NCBI GenBank assembly: GCA_017649855.1
Contig: JAGCGA010000004.1
Coordinates: 123,556 to 187,555 of the forward strand
Length of the DNA: 64,000 nucleotides
Direction of reading: 5' to 3'
Source: Bacteroidales bacterium
Lineage (GTDB): Bacteria > Bacteroidota > Bacteroidia > Bacteroidales > WCHB1-69
Translations under genes and position numbers: made by a program
Part shown: one piece after another, positions 35,219 to 43,985 of the stretch
How positions within the stretch are numbered: the stretch's first letter is position 1
Layout of the letters: each line of letters begins with the position of its first letter
Notes under the pieces: generated by a model
Seen by the model: the letters and a program-made list of their open reading frames with translations, nothing else
Database searches by the model: none
Told to the model about the DNA's origin: nothing

Positions 35219-36583
35219 TCAGAGCGGCAAAGATATAATTTTTTCACCTAGTTTATTCAAATTAATTCCATTAAAATCTCCCGATGACATCATCAAGAGA
35301 ACGGTACCGACTGTCGGGATGTGCAAAAGTTTATTTTCGAGGGCTTGGGAATCTGTCATCACCATCAGGTCGGGGCGCCCAAAGGCTTTCAGAACAGACT
35401 CTTCCGACAGCTCGGGCAGTCGTTTATGGCGGATAGCCTCCGGAGAATAGTAAACAATAGCCTCGTCGGCCTCATCCATGGCGCCGGCATATTGGGTCAG
35501 GAACTGTTCGGTGAGGCTGCTGAAGGTATGCAATTCCATGCAGGCGATCAGATGGTGGTTGGGGTATTGTTCGCGCACAGCGGAGACAGTAGCTTTCAGT
35601 TTGGATGGCGAATGGGCGAAATCCTTGTACATGGCGAAAGAGTCTTTGCGCACCACCAGTTCCAGTCGTTTGGAAGCGCCCTTGAACGAGGATATGGCTT
35701 TGTAAAAGTCCTCCTCGCGTACGCCCGCGGCCATGCAGGCATAGCGGGCGGCGTTGAGGTTCTTGAGGTTATGCTTGCCAAAGATCTGCAGCGGCACATC
35801 CCCATAGGGTGTTTCCAGATAGGTGATGCTATCCACAATATGATAGGGATGCACGCCATAGGGCTGTTTGGGGGCAGTGGTCACTTGGTTGGCAACACCG
35901 CACAGGGTCTCATCATCCTCGCAGTAGATAAACTTTCCGTTGGCGGGAATCATATTGGCGAATATCTCAAACTGCTTGACATAGATGTCGAAGGTCGGGA
36001 AGACGTTGACATGATCCCAGGCGATGCCACTGACGATGCCGATGGTAGGCTGGTAGAGATGGAATTTGGGACGACGGTCGATGGGGGAAGTCAGGTACTC
36101 GTCTCCCTCAATGACCATCACCTTGGCAGTCTCCGAGAGGCGGACCATCACATCGAAGCCATCCAGCAGAGCGCCCACCATATAGTCGCATTCGACATGG
36201 TTTTGCTGCAGCACATGGATGATCATGGCGGTAATCGTGGTCTTGCCATGGCTTCCGCCCACCACAATTCTCACCTTATCCTTGCTTTGTTCATAGAGAT
36301 ATTCGGGATAGGAGAAGATCTTGAGGCCAAGCTCTTTGGCTTTGTTCAGTTCGGGATTATCGATGCGTGCGTGCATGCCGAGGATGACGGCATCCACCTC
36401 CGGGGTCAATTTCTCGGGATGCCATCCGATAGTATCAGGCAGGAGCCCATAGCGGGCCAGCCGGCTTTTGGCAGGTTCAAAGATCTCATCATCAGAGCCA
36501 GTCACCTCATAGCCTTTGAGATGCAAGGCGATAGCCAGATTGTGCATGGCGCTTCCGCCGATAGCGATAAAATGGACTTTCAT
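35219..36583 (-). CDS. mpl: UDP-MurNAc:L-Ala-gamma-D-Glu-mDAP ligase (murein tripeptide ligase)
   Basis: A 454-residue Mur-ligase family enzyme that reattaches recycled murein tripeptide to UDP-MurNAc. The ATG at 36583 is chosen: MKVHFIAIGGSAMHNLAIAL is the classic Mur/Mpl start, while the longer frame adds 13 unlike residues. Key motifs are VVGGSHGKTTITAMI (ATP loop), VIEGDEYLTSPIDRRPKF (Mpl-type), SGIAWDHVNVFP, IFGKHNLKNLNAARYA and the FKGASKRLELV, DFAHSPSKLKATV region. MurC is excluded by the Mpl-type EGDEY segment. A -7 box lies at 36610-36617. Confidence 0.93.
   Translation of the reverse strand: MKVHFIAIGGSAMHNLAIALHLKGYEVTGSDDEIFEPAKSRLARYGLLPDTIGWHPEKLTPEVDAVILGMHARIDNPELNKAKELGLKIFSYPEYLYEQSKDKVRIVVGGSHGKTTITAMIIHVLQQNHVECDYMVGALLDGFDVMVRLSETAKVMVIEGDEYLTSPIDRRPKFHLYQPTIGIVSGIAWDHVNVFPTFDIYVKQFEIFANMIPANGKFIYCEDDETLCGVANQVTTAPKQPYGVHPYHIVDSITYLETPYGDVPLQIFGKHNLKNLNAARYACMAAGVREEDFYKAISSFKGASKRLELVVRKDSFAMYKDFAHSPSKLKATVSAVREQYPNHHLIACMELHTFSSLTEQFLTQYAGAMDEADEAIVYYSPEAIRHKRLPELSEESVLKAFGRPDLMVMTDSQALENKLLHIPTVGTVLLMMSSGDFNGINLNKLGEKIISLPL
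35228..35235 (-). promoter_or_regulatory. -7 promoter box for the DUF1573 gene
   Basis: CAAAGATA (TATCTTTG on the minus strand) lies 38 bases upstream of the ATG at 35190, within the last codons of mpl. Confidence 0.55.
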
Positions 36584-36609
36584 AGGGTCATGATTTATAA
36601 ACAAGACGG

Positions 36610-36617
36610 CAAAGATA
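36610..36617 (-). promoter_or_regulatory. -7 promoter box for mpl
   Basis: CAAAGATA (TATCTTTG on the minus strand) lies 27 bases upstream of the chosen mpl start and supports that start over the upstream one. Confidence 0.6.
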
Positions 36618-36678
36618 CACAATTTGAGCGATCTGCAACCATTTGTCTTTTTTGCATCATGAATATTAAAGAAATATC

Positions 36679-36686
36679 TATATTTG
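36679..36686 (+). promoter_or_regulatory. -7 promoter box for the TPR protein gene
   Basis: TATATTTG followed by CAG lies 129 bases upstream of the ATG at 36815 and about 60 bases from the divergent mpl box. Confidence 0.55.
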
Positions 36687-36814
36687 CAGCCTCGCTTTCT
36701 CTAGTGACCACTCGCCAGACTATCCAACATTGCCAAGACTTAAGACAAAAGCAGAGGCGAAGTTTTCATCTATCCTCTTTCAGAAATCAATTAATAACCT
36801 ATATCTTCAAAAAT

Positions 36815-39800
36815 ATGAAATCTTATCGCAACATTCTATTATCCCTGTTTCTAGCCGTTGGCATCCTGTCGGGAACAGCGCAGGTCAAGCAGATCTTCAA
36901 GGTAGTGGACATCACCACGGGCAAGCCCTTGTCCGATGCCACGATGACCATCTACGGGCAGACTCTGAAAACTAACGCCAAGGGTGTGGCCGTGATCACG
37001 CTTCCTGCCGATCGCAAAGGCGCCTATATTGCCCAAGACAAATGGTATAAAGAGGGGTTTGTGGAGCTCTCCAACTTCGCTTCCTACCGGCATCGCACCC
37101 TTCAAAGCAGCGACACCCTCTTTGCCTACCAGATTCCGGAAGCGCTTTTCCGTCAGGAGATGACCGATATCTTCATGAAGCTCTACAACCGGGATATTGA
37201 CACGTTGCAAAACAATATCAGAAAGGTTTATGCTGAGAGCAAGGACGAGCCTGAAGGGCTGACCTCCTTTGCCCAGTCTCTCTTTGACGACGCGGCCGGC
37301 CTCATGAACGGAAACGCCGATGCCGACCTCAGCGACGCTTTCGACATTGTCAATATGCTCTACAATGACCGCCAGCTGCCCGCCGACATCCGCCAGGCAC
37401 TACGCGACTGCGATGTCAACACGGCTGTCAGTATGGCCCGGGAAAAGATCAAAACCGATGATGTCAGTCTGGAAAACCTGACCAACATCGCCCGTTATCT
37501 TGATCTCAAGACGTTGTACGCTTGCACCAAAGACACCTCCGCCGACAGTCCTTACTCCAAGATCCTATACGAGCAGCACTTCGCCGAAGATGCCACCGCC
37601 CTCCACCTCTACCGTCTGTCGGCCGAGAACCGCTATGACGAATACAAAGAAATCGTTGAAAAAGAGAAGGATAAAAACTTACTGGAGAATTTCAGCATGT
37701 TATTTGAGGACAATCCTTTCCAATATGAAGGGAAGGACTACAACAAATACCGTGCTGCCGCAGCAAGACGTACCGAGGTTGAGAAGCAAGTTCTGCAGAA
37801 GCATCCTGAAGCCGGCCAATACAAATCTGTCAGCAATGCATACGAACTCTTGTACTATACCGACTACAGACTTGGGGACACCGTGAAGATGATGGCTGAC
37901 CTGGACAGCCTATTTGCCTATCATGATCGCTACGCAGAACTATATCGTCAGGGGGCCTTCAAAAATGACCTCATCGCGCTATGGAGTCTAAGCCGCCCTT
38001 TAGGCATCATGCGCAGCCAGTATCACAGCTGCAATAACGCCAGGATCATAGAAATCGCCTCCAAGTTCATGGACATTGCCGAGCATCTGTATCGCAACAA
38101 CCCGGACAACCCCATGGCACAAGTGCTCTACGGCGTCAAAGCCTACGAATGTTACCGGCTCATCAAAGATCTTGATGAGGAGAACGAGACATTTCCGGCC
38201 GTGACGCAGAAGTTGAACGAGATTCAGAAGATACTGCTGCCGAAATATCCGGAATACACCTCCATCGGGAACATGCAGGCCACTTCCGACCTATACTGGC
38301 AAAGCATCTACCATGACCAGGATGAGGCCACCGTTAAAAACAGGCTGAAAGAGTACCGGGCTTCCTTTGATCACATGCAGCATCTTTTCCCGATGGTTTT
38401 CCTTGATAACTACCTTAGCTTCAACACCATCGTTGAGGCTTATATGATAGCTGAAGACAAGTACCTGGCTATCAATGAGCTGACCGACTTCAACGAAGAG
38501 TTGTTGAAGTTGAAGGCCACACAGGAAGGAAAATCTTTAGCAACGAAGAAGGCCTTGTATTACAACAACGTCGCTGAGAAGCTTTATAGCTATGAACTTT
38601 ACGAAAAGGGCCTCTCGCAATACCAGCGTGCCAACGACTATTTCAAGCAGGCCATCGCGGACGATCATCACAACTGGATCACCTATCTCGGAAATCTTCT
38701 TCAGATGGGTGACGCCTATCTTTATTCCAAGCAGTATGACAATGCCATCGCCTCCTACCGCAAGATTCTGGCTGAAGAGCCGAACATACCGGCCGACATC
38801 ATGCCGAAATATCTGAACATGAAAGGACAGGCTTATTGGTATGAAGGGGATGTCTATGGCATCTTGGAAGACGCTTCGGCTGCCAACAAATGTTACAAGA
38901 CTGCGGAGAAATGGTTGAAAAAAGCCATTGCCGCTGGCGACAGCACCGCCTTCAGAGGTTTGGGCGAGATGTATTTCAACAAAGGCATCAACACCTACAA
39001 AGCCGGGGATATCAAGAAAGCCTATCAACTGATAGAGCAGTCGGAAGGATACTATGCCACCTATCCTTTGGAGACCCCCTCCGAGCGCTACGAGAGTGCT
39101 CTTAACATTATGGAAGAGTACTATCAGGAGCAAAAGAATGTCACGGGGCTCATCCGGGTAGAGAAAGAGAAGGCAGCTTATTTCAAGCAGTTTGCAGATG
39201 CGAGCATCCAGTATCGTTCCAACTATGCGGAGAGTCTGCGCAAACTGACCAAGCTATACACCCTCCCGCAGATCACCATTCCTTACCGCGAAGAGTATTT
39301 GCAAGAGTTGCTCGTCCTGGCAAACTACCGGGAGAACATGGAGCTCCCCTACATGCAAGGCTGTTACGCCATGGCAGAAGACTATCGTCAATTAGACTCT
39401 GCAGAGAAAGCCATTGAATACTACGAACGTTGTGTTGAGATGAATGACATCATCTACAGAGACACCTCCCGCACCGAGTGGGAAAAGAATATGATTGACA
39501 TTGACATCCCCTTGTCTGCCTGCTACGAGGCCATGGCTGAAGTGGACACCGCCGATGCCAAGCAATGGTATCTCAAATCCATCGAGACACGGGATTCCTT
39601 AACCTCTTGGATGAAGAAATACTGCGCCCTGGACGAGAAGAATTTGAACTTGGCCTACAAGCTCTCGTACCAGTATTACCGCAATGCGCTGGTATGTGCG
39701 GAGGCAGAGATGCCGTATATGGGACTGGAGATTCTGGACAAGTCTGATGCCATTCTCTTAGATTTCTACAACGGCGAGTACCGCAGTGCTGTGGAGGAGG

Positions 39801-40054
39801 ATCTTGTGCGCAACTACTGGCTCCGTGGTGCTATCTACGATGAAGAAGATGATGTGGACAAAGCCAAAGAATTGTATGGGAACGCCGTCAAGTGTGCCGA
39901 CAACGCCATAGATCCGTCGAGTGTCGCCAAATGGGCCGTCATCAGCATCGGCTCCTACATCGACCTGTTAGAGGATGACCCCACCGCCGACCCGAACCAG
40001 ATCAAGGCGCTGAGACAGAAGTTGGCCATGTACTCGAAGATGCTCGGGAAATAG
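36815..40054 (+). CDS. Large secreted TPR-repeat protein
   Basis: A 1079-residue protein from the ATG at 36815, where a signal peptide begins (MKSYRNILLSLFLAVGILSG, cleavage near TAQ). A carboxypeptidase-regulatory-like segment follows (VVDITTGKPLSDATMTIYGQ), then roughly 900 residues of helical tetratricopeptide-like repeats, e.g. LYEKGLSQYQRANDYFKQAI, YSKQYDNAIASYRKILAEEP and LDSAEKAIEYYERCVEM. The frame happens to stay open another 1494 bases upstream, antisense to mpl, but that part is not coding by composition or start signals. It is a probable periplasmic or surface scaffold; partners unknown. Confidence 0.85.
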   Translation: MKSYRNILLSLFLAVGILSGTAQVKQIFKVVDITTGKPLSDATMTIYGQTLKTNAKGVAVITLPADRKGAYIAQDKWYKEGFVELSNFASYRHRTLQSSDTLFAYQIPEALFRQEMTDIFMKLYNRDIDTLQNNIRKVYAESKDEPEGLTSFAQSLFDDAAGLMNGNADADLSDAFDIVNMLYNDRQLPADIRQALRDCDVNTAVSMAREKIKTDDVSLENLTNIARYLDLKTLYACTKDTSADSPYSKILYEQHFAEDATALHLYRLSAENRYDEYKEIVEKEKDKNLLENFSMLFEDNPFQYEGKDYNKYRAAAARRTEVEKQVLQKHPEAGQYKSVSNAYELLYYTDYRLGDTVKMMADLDSLFAYHDRYAELYRQGAFKNDLIALWSLSRPLGIMRSQYHSCNNARIIEIASKFMDIAEHLYRNNPDNPMAQVLYGVKAYECYRLIKDLDEENETFPAVTQKLNEIQKILLPKYPEYTSIGNMQATSDLYWQSIYHDQDEATVKNRLKEYRASFDHMQHLFPMVFLDNYLSFNTIVEAYMIAEDKYLAINELTDFNEELLKLKATQEGKSLATKKALYYNNVAEKLYSYELYEKGLSQYQRANDYFKQAIADDHHNWITYLGNLLQMGDAYLYSKQYDNAIASYRKILAEEPNIPADIMPKYLNMKGQAYWYEGDVYGILEDASAANKCYKTAEKWLKKAIAAGDSTAFRGLGEMYFNKGINTYKAGDIKKAYQLIEQSEGYYATYPLETPSERYESALNIMEEYYQEQKNVTGLIRVEKEKAAYFKQFADASIQYRSNYAESLRKLTKLYTLPQITIPYREEYLQELLVLANYRENMELPYMQGCYAMAEDYRQLDSAEKAIEYYERCVEMNDIIYRDTSRTEWEKNMIDIDIPLSACYEAMAEVDTADAKQWYLKSIETRDSLTSWMKKYCALDEKNLNLAYKLSYQYYRNALVCAEAEMPYMGLEILDKSDAILLDFYNGEYRSAVEEDLVRNYWLRGAIYDEEDDVDKAKELYGNAVKCADNAIDPSSVAKWAVISIGSYIDLLEDDPTADPNQIKALRQKLAMYSKMLGK

Positions 40055-40059
40055 TGATC

Positions 40060-40107
40060 AGCTATTAGCTGTTAGCCATTAGCTATTAGCCGTTGGCTGT
40101 TAGCTGT
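40060..40107 (+). repeat. Heptamer tandem repeat, TAGCYRT
   Basis: About seven imperfect copies of a 7-base unit (TAGCTGT, TAGCCAT, TAGCTAT, TAGCCGT, TGGCTGT, TAGCTGT and a partial first copy) start six bases after the TPR-gene stop. The same kind of low-complexity tract recurs at 44981-45055. It does not fold into a strong hairpin. Confidence 0.8.
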
Positions 40108-40232
40108 TAATGGGGGTAATGGCAACGCGATTGTCCCCATTTGGGTGTTGTGTCTTCACAAAGGATCGGAGACTGGGTATTTGCGACAAGGAAAATACAC
40201 AATGAATATTTCCGTCTGATTTGAAAAAAATG

Positions 40233-40240
40233 TATTTTTG
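40233..40240 (+). promoter_or_regulatory. -7 promoter box for the AAA ATPase
   Basis: TATTTTTG followed by CACTG lies 63 bases upstream of the ATG at 40304. Confidence 0.55.
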
Positions 40241-40303
40241 CACTGAAAAAAAAGTCGAATAATACGACTATTCTTTCAGTAGAACACATTAAAACAAGAG
40301 ACG

Positions 40304-41617
40304 ATGGTTATACAAAGAAATCAGTATATCAACGAGTTGTTGAGTAAAAGATGGAACGGAAAAGTAAAAATCATAACGGGCATACGCCGCTGTGGCAAGT
40401 CGTTCCTGCTCTTCACGCTCTACAAGGATCACCTACTGAATGAAGGGGTGACGAAGGAATGTTTCGTGGAACTGGCGTTAGACAAAAAAGCGCATATCAA
40501 GTACAGAAATCCGAATGAACTTTACGATTATGTGCTCCGAAAGACAAAAGATGCCGACAAGCATTACTATGTGTTTATTGATGAAATCCAGCTATCATAC
40601 AAGGTGAAGAACGAGGATGTGGACGAGCGGCTAGTCCCTGAAGATGACCGAGAAATGCTCTACACCACATTCTACGATATATTAAACGACTTGGTAGCAC
40701 GAAAAAATCTTGATATCTACGTCACCGGTTCGAACAGCAAGATGCTCTCGAAGGACATTATCACCAATTTCCGCGACCGCGGGTCGGAGATTAAAGTCTA
40801 TCCGCTTTCGTTCAAGGAGTTTTATCCCGTTTCGGGGATGGAGAAGGTAGATGCGCTGGAGGAATACCTGACTTACGGAGGTATGCCGCTATCCGTACTG
40901 GAAAAAGATAAAACAGAGAAGCGCAAATATCTGAAGGGACTTCATAAAAGGGTCTATATCAAGGATATCGTGGAGCGATACAAACTGAAAGACGACGAAG
41001 TTCTGGATGCGCTGATCAATGCGCTGTCGTCGTCTGTAGGGTCACTGACCAACCCGCACAATCTGACCAATGCAGCGAGTACGCTGATGAAGCGCAGCAC
41101 TTCCGACAATACTATCAAGAACTATTTGGAATATCTTGAGGAATCCTATCTGTTTGTTGGTGCGCAGCGATATGACATCAAGGGAAAGCGCTATTTCGAA
41201 AACACGCTGAAGTACTATTCAACAGACACCGGGTTGAGAAATGCCAAACTGAATTTCCGACAGCAGGAGAAATCGCACCTTATGGAAAATATGATTTTCA
41301 TCGAGCTCATCCGCAGGGGCTACAGCGTGGACGTAGGCGTGGTAGAACTGACTAGAGTGAAAGACGGCAAAAAACAGCAGTCACAATATGAAATCGACTT
41401 CATCGTCAATACGGAACGTAAAAAAGTTTATATACAATCGGCGTTAAACGTGGACACCGATGAGAAACGGAATCAAGAAACCTTCTCGTTAAAAAACTCG
41501 GGCGACTTCTTTCGCAAGATTGTCATCGTTGACGGAAATGCAAAACCTTGGACCGACGAGGATGGGATCACCTATATGGGTGTCATTCCATTTCTTTTAG
41601 ATGATAGTTTGATTTAG
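40304..41617 (+). CDS. AAA+ ATPase with DUF4143 domain
   Basis: A 437-residue ATP-binding protein. The AAA domain has Walker A ITGIRRCGKSFLL (residues about 23-35), Walker B YYVFIDEIQL (about 90-99), and a sensor-like YVTGSNSKMLSKDI. The second half is DUF4143, with YLEESYLFVGAQRYDIKGKR and a nuclease-like end: HLMENMIFIELIRRGYSVDV and QYEIDFIVNTERKKVYIQSA (a possible PD-(D/E)xK-type core, E/D/x/K spacing). The family is abundant, variably present between strains and of unknown role. Codon use looks more A/T-rich than that of its neighbours. It may have been acquired laterally, but no mobile gene is adjacent. Confidence 0.88.
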   Translation: MVIQRNQYINELLSKRWNGKVKIITGIRRCGKSFLLFTLYKDHLLNEGVTKECFVELALDKKAHIKYRNPNELYDYVLRKTKDADKHYYVFIDEIQLSYKVKNEDVDERLVPEDDREMLYTTFYDILNDLVARKNLDIYVTGSNSKMLSKDIITNFRDRGSEIKVYPLSFKEFYPVSGMEKVDALEEYLTYGGMPLSVLEKDKTEKRKYLKGLHKRVYIKDIVERYKLKDDEVLDALINALSSSVGSLTNPHNLTNAASTLMKRSTSDNTIKNYLEYLEESYLFVGAQRYDIKGKRYFENTLKYYSTDTGLRNAKLNFRQQEKSHLMENMIFIELIRRGYSVDVGVVELTRVKDGKKQQSQYEIDFIVNTERKKVYIQSALNVDTDEKRNQETFSLKNSGDFFRKIVIVDGNAKPWTDEDGITYMGVIPFLLDDSLI

Positions 41618-41644
41618 AAAGAGCTTTTGGCCGACAATCAACAG

Positions 41645-43798
41645 CTATAACATAATGTCGAAGTTCATCTGCTTCTTAATCAGATCGACGGAGACGACCT
41701 TCACCTTGACGGGATCCCCGAACCGGAGCGAGCGGCCCTTATGCAGACCCACGAGCGTGTAGTTCTCCTCATCGATATAGTAGAAGTCGTCGTCAAAGGA
41801 GCGCATCGGGATCATGCCTTCGCAGTGGGATTCTGACAGTTCGGCATAGACACCCCACTTGGAGATGCCGGAGATAGTGGCATCGAACACCTCCCCTACT
41901 TTGTCCATCAGGTACTCGGCCTGCTTGTACTTCACGGAGTCGCGCTCCGCCTGCGTGGCCTGCTGCTCCATCTGGGAACAGTGCTTGCAATACTCGGTGT
42001 ACTCGTCGTGGTCCACGGGGTCCTGATTAGCCAGGTAGCGGTCGAGAAGACGGTGTACCATCAGGTCGGGATAGCGGCGGATGGGCGAGGTGAAGTGGGT
42101 ATAGTATGGGAAGGCCAGTCCGTAGTGGCCGATGTTGTCGGTGGAATACTCCGCCCGCGCCATGATGCGGATGGAGAGTTTGCTGAGCATATTGTAGTCG
42201 GGCTTGCCCTTTTCGGAGGCGAGCATACTGTTCAGGGAGGCGTTGAGCGTCTTCACGGAAGAGGTGCGCAGGTCGAAACCTAGTTTCTTGACGAAGTTCT
42301 TGAAGGTGTTGAGCTTCTCGTCCAGGGGTTTGTCGTGCACACGATAGACGAACACATTGGGCTTGCCGGGGGTGGCTCGTTTCTTGCCCACCTTCTCGGC
42401 CACGCGACGGTTGGCGAGCAGCATGAACTCCTCGATGAGCCAGTTGGCCTCCTTCTGGACCTTGAGATAGACGCCGATGGGATGGGCGTTCTCGTCGAGT
42501 TTGAACTTCACCTCCTCAGTCTCGAAGTTGATGGCGTTGTTGTCGAAGCGCTTTTTGCGAAGCACCTGGGCGATTTTATGGAGTTGCAGGATCACCTCCG
42601 CGAGGTCGCCCTTGCCGGTCTCGATGATCTCCTGCGCCTCCTCGTAGTTGAAGCGGCGGTCGGAGTTGATGACGGTGTGGCCGAACCACTCCTTGTGCAC
42701 CTTGGCATTCTCGTCAATGTCGAACACGGCGCTGTAGCAGAGCTTGTCCTCATGGGGGCGCAGCGAGCAGAGGTTGTTGGAAAGCGCCTCCGGCAGCATG
42801 GGGATGGTGCGGTCCACGAGGTAAACGGAGGTACCGCGCTCGTATGCTTCCGCATCGATGACACTGCCAGGCTTCACATAGTGCGACACGTCGGCGATAT
42901 GGATGCCCACGCGGAAGAGACCGTTGCCGAGATCCTCAAAGGAGAGGGCGTCGTCAAAGTCCTTGGCATCTTCGGGGTCGATGGTGAAGGTCGTCATGGA
43001 GCGGAAATCGCGGCGGCCTTTCAGCTCGTCGGCGGTAATCTCCTTGGGGATAGCCTCTGCAGCCTCCTCCACGGCCTTCGGGAACTTGAGCGGGAAGTCG
43101 TTCTCGGCGAGGATGGAGAGCATCTCCACCTCATTGCCTCCGGGTTTGCCGAGCACATGGACCACCTCGCCCAGCGGGCTGCGCGTGCCATGGACCCAGT
43201 CGGTGATGACCACCACCACCTTGTCGCCGCTCTTGGCCTTCTTGAGCAGACGGCCGGGGATGATGACATCGCGGCGGAAGTAGGCGTTGTCGGGGATGAA
43301 ATAGGCCACCCCCTTCTGGATGCTGATGGTGCCCACGAGCTGTTTCTTGCTGCGGGTCACCACCTCCACCACCTGGCCCTCACGGCGCTTGCCCCGGCGG
43401 GTCGGGAAGACCAGCACCTTGACAATATCGTTGTGCAGGGCGGTGCCCAAGTTGCCATCGGCGATGAAGATGTCGTCGGAGAGCGATTCATCGGTCTTGT
43501 TGACAGGCTCATCCTGCGGCACCACAAAGGCCATGCCGCTGCGTTTCATCTCGATACGGCCCACCACATAGTTGCGATGCGAGTCTTTGCCGCTGACCTG
43601 CTTGTAGTTGATGCGGTACTTGCCGCGGCCCGACTTGAGCAGCTGTTTGGCGGCCACCAGACGGTCGATGGTCTGCTTCACCTGTTCGCGGCCTTTCTTG
43701 TCGAAGATGCCGACCTTGGCCGCTATCTGTTTGTAATTCAGCTTTTCACTCTTGCCCGTCGAGAGGGCTTCTATGATTTTCTTTCCTAGTTCTTCCAT
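41645..43798 (-). CDS. rnr: Ribonuclease R
   Basis: A 717-residue 3'-5' exoribonuclease of the RNB family. An N-terminal helix-turn-helix (residues 1-60: KLNYKQIAAKVGIFDKKGRE) and cold-shock domains precede the RNB catalytic domain, with TIDPEDAKDFDDALSFEDLG carrying the metal-binding Asp set, HIADVSHYVKPGS, YERGTSVYLVDRTIPMLPE, SNNLCSLRPHEDKLCYSAVF and HFTSPIRRYPDLMVHRLL. A C-terminal S1 domain follows (GEVFDATISGISKWGVYAEL). Full length; a -7 box lies 25 bases upstream. Confidence 0.96.
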   Translation of the reverse strand: MEELGKKIIEALSTGKSEKLNYKQIAAKVGIFDKKGREQVKQTIDRLVAAKQLLKSGRGKYRINYKQVSGKDSHRNYVVGRIEMKRSGMAFVVPQDEPVNKTDESLSDDIFIADGNLGTALHNDIVKVLVFPTRRGKRREGQVVEVVTRSKKQLVGTISIQKGVAYFIPDNAYFRRDVIIPGRLLKKAKSGDKVVVVITDWVHGTRSPLGEVVHVLGKPGGNEVEMLSILAENDFPLKFPKAVEEAAEAIPKEITADELKGRRDFRSMTTFTIDPEDAKDFDDALSFEDLGNGLFRVGIHIADVSHYVKPGSVIDAEAYERGTSVYLVDRTIPMLPEALSNNLCSLRPHEDKLCYSAVFDIDENAKVHKEWFGHTVINSDRRFNYEEAQEIIETGKGDLAEVILQLHKIAQVLRKKRFDNNAINFETEEVKFKLDENAHPIGVYLKVQKEANWLIEEFMLLANRRVAEKVGKKRATPGKPNVFVYRVHDKPLDEKLNTFKNFVKKLGFDLRTSSVKTLNASLNSMLASEKGKPDYNMLSKLSIRIMARAEYSTDNIGHYGLAFPYYTHFTSPIRRYPDLMVHRLLDRYLANQDPVDHDEYTEYCKHCSQMEQQATQAERDSVKYKQAEYLMDKVGEVFDATISGISKWGVYAELSESHCEGMIPMRSFDDDFYYIDEENYTLVGLHKGRSLRFGDPVKVKVVSVDLIKKQMNFDIML

Positions 43799-43822
43799 GA
43801 TATTGATGATAATTCAAGGCGG

Positions 43823-43830
43823 CAAAATTA
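43823..43830 (-). promoter_or_regulatory. -7 promoter box for rnr
   Basis: CAAAATTA (TAATTTTG on the minus strand) lies 25 bases upstream of the rnr ATG. Confidence 0.5.
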
Positions 43831-43856
43831 CATATTTTTTAGGAAACGTTGAGGAG

Positions 43857-43985
43857 CAAACGGATTTGTTCACGGCTAACACCGTTCACCGAGACAAACA
43901 AATATGATAATGATGGGATGAGAGAGCAATCCCATACTATTCAACACTTTAGGCGAAAATCGTTAGGTTTGAGCAAATCCGTTTG
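43857..43985. repeat. Nested inverted repeat between rnr and apbE
   Basis: The outer arms are 43857-43871 (CAAACGGATTTGTTC) and 43971-43985 (GAGCAAATCCGTTTG), complementary at 14 of 15 positions. Inside, ATGGGAT (43913-43919) and ATCCCAT (43929-43935) form a perfect 7-bp stem. The right outer arm ends exactly at the apbE stop codon. It could be an extended RNA structure in the apbE-rnr transcript or the remnant of a small MITE-like element. No flanking target duplication was identified. Confidence 0.75.

Larger units (their letters stand above)
40055..40303 (+). other. Intergenic region before the AAA ATPase
   Basis: This 249-base gap holds the heptamer repeat, then unstructured sequence, a -7 box at 40233-40240, and a small inverted repeat around AGTCG and CGACT just after it. 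No ORF with coding character was seen. Confidence 0.6.

Noticed and set aside
35321..36814. Long open frame upstream of the TPR gene, antisense to mpl
   Set aside because: mpl on the other strand has all family motifs, and the signal peptide and promoter box of the TPR gene place its start at 36815.
42335..43789. 484-residue plus-strand open frame across rnr
   Set aside because: It is an antisense shadow with biased composition; rnr is complete on the minus strand.
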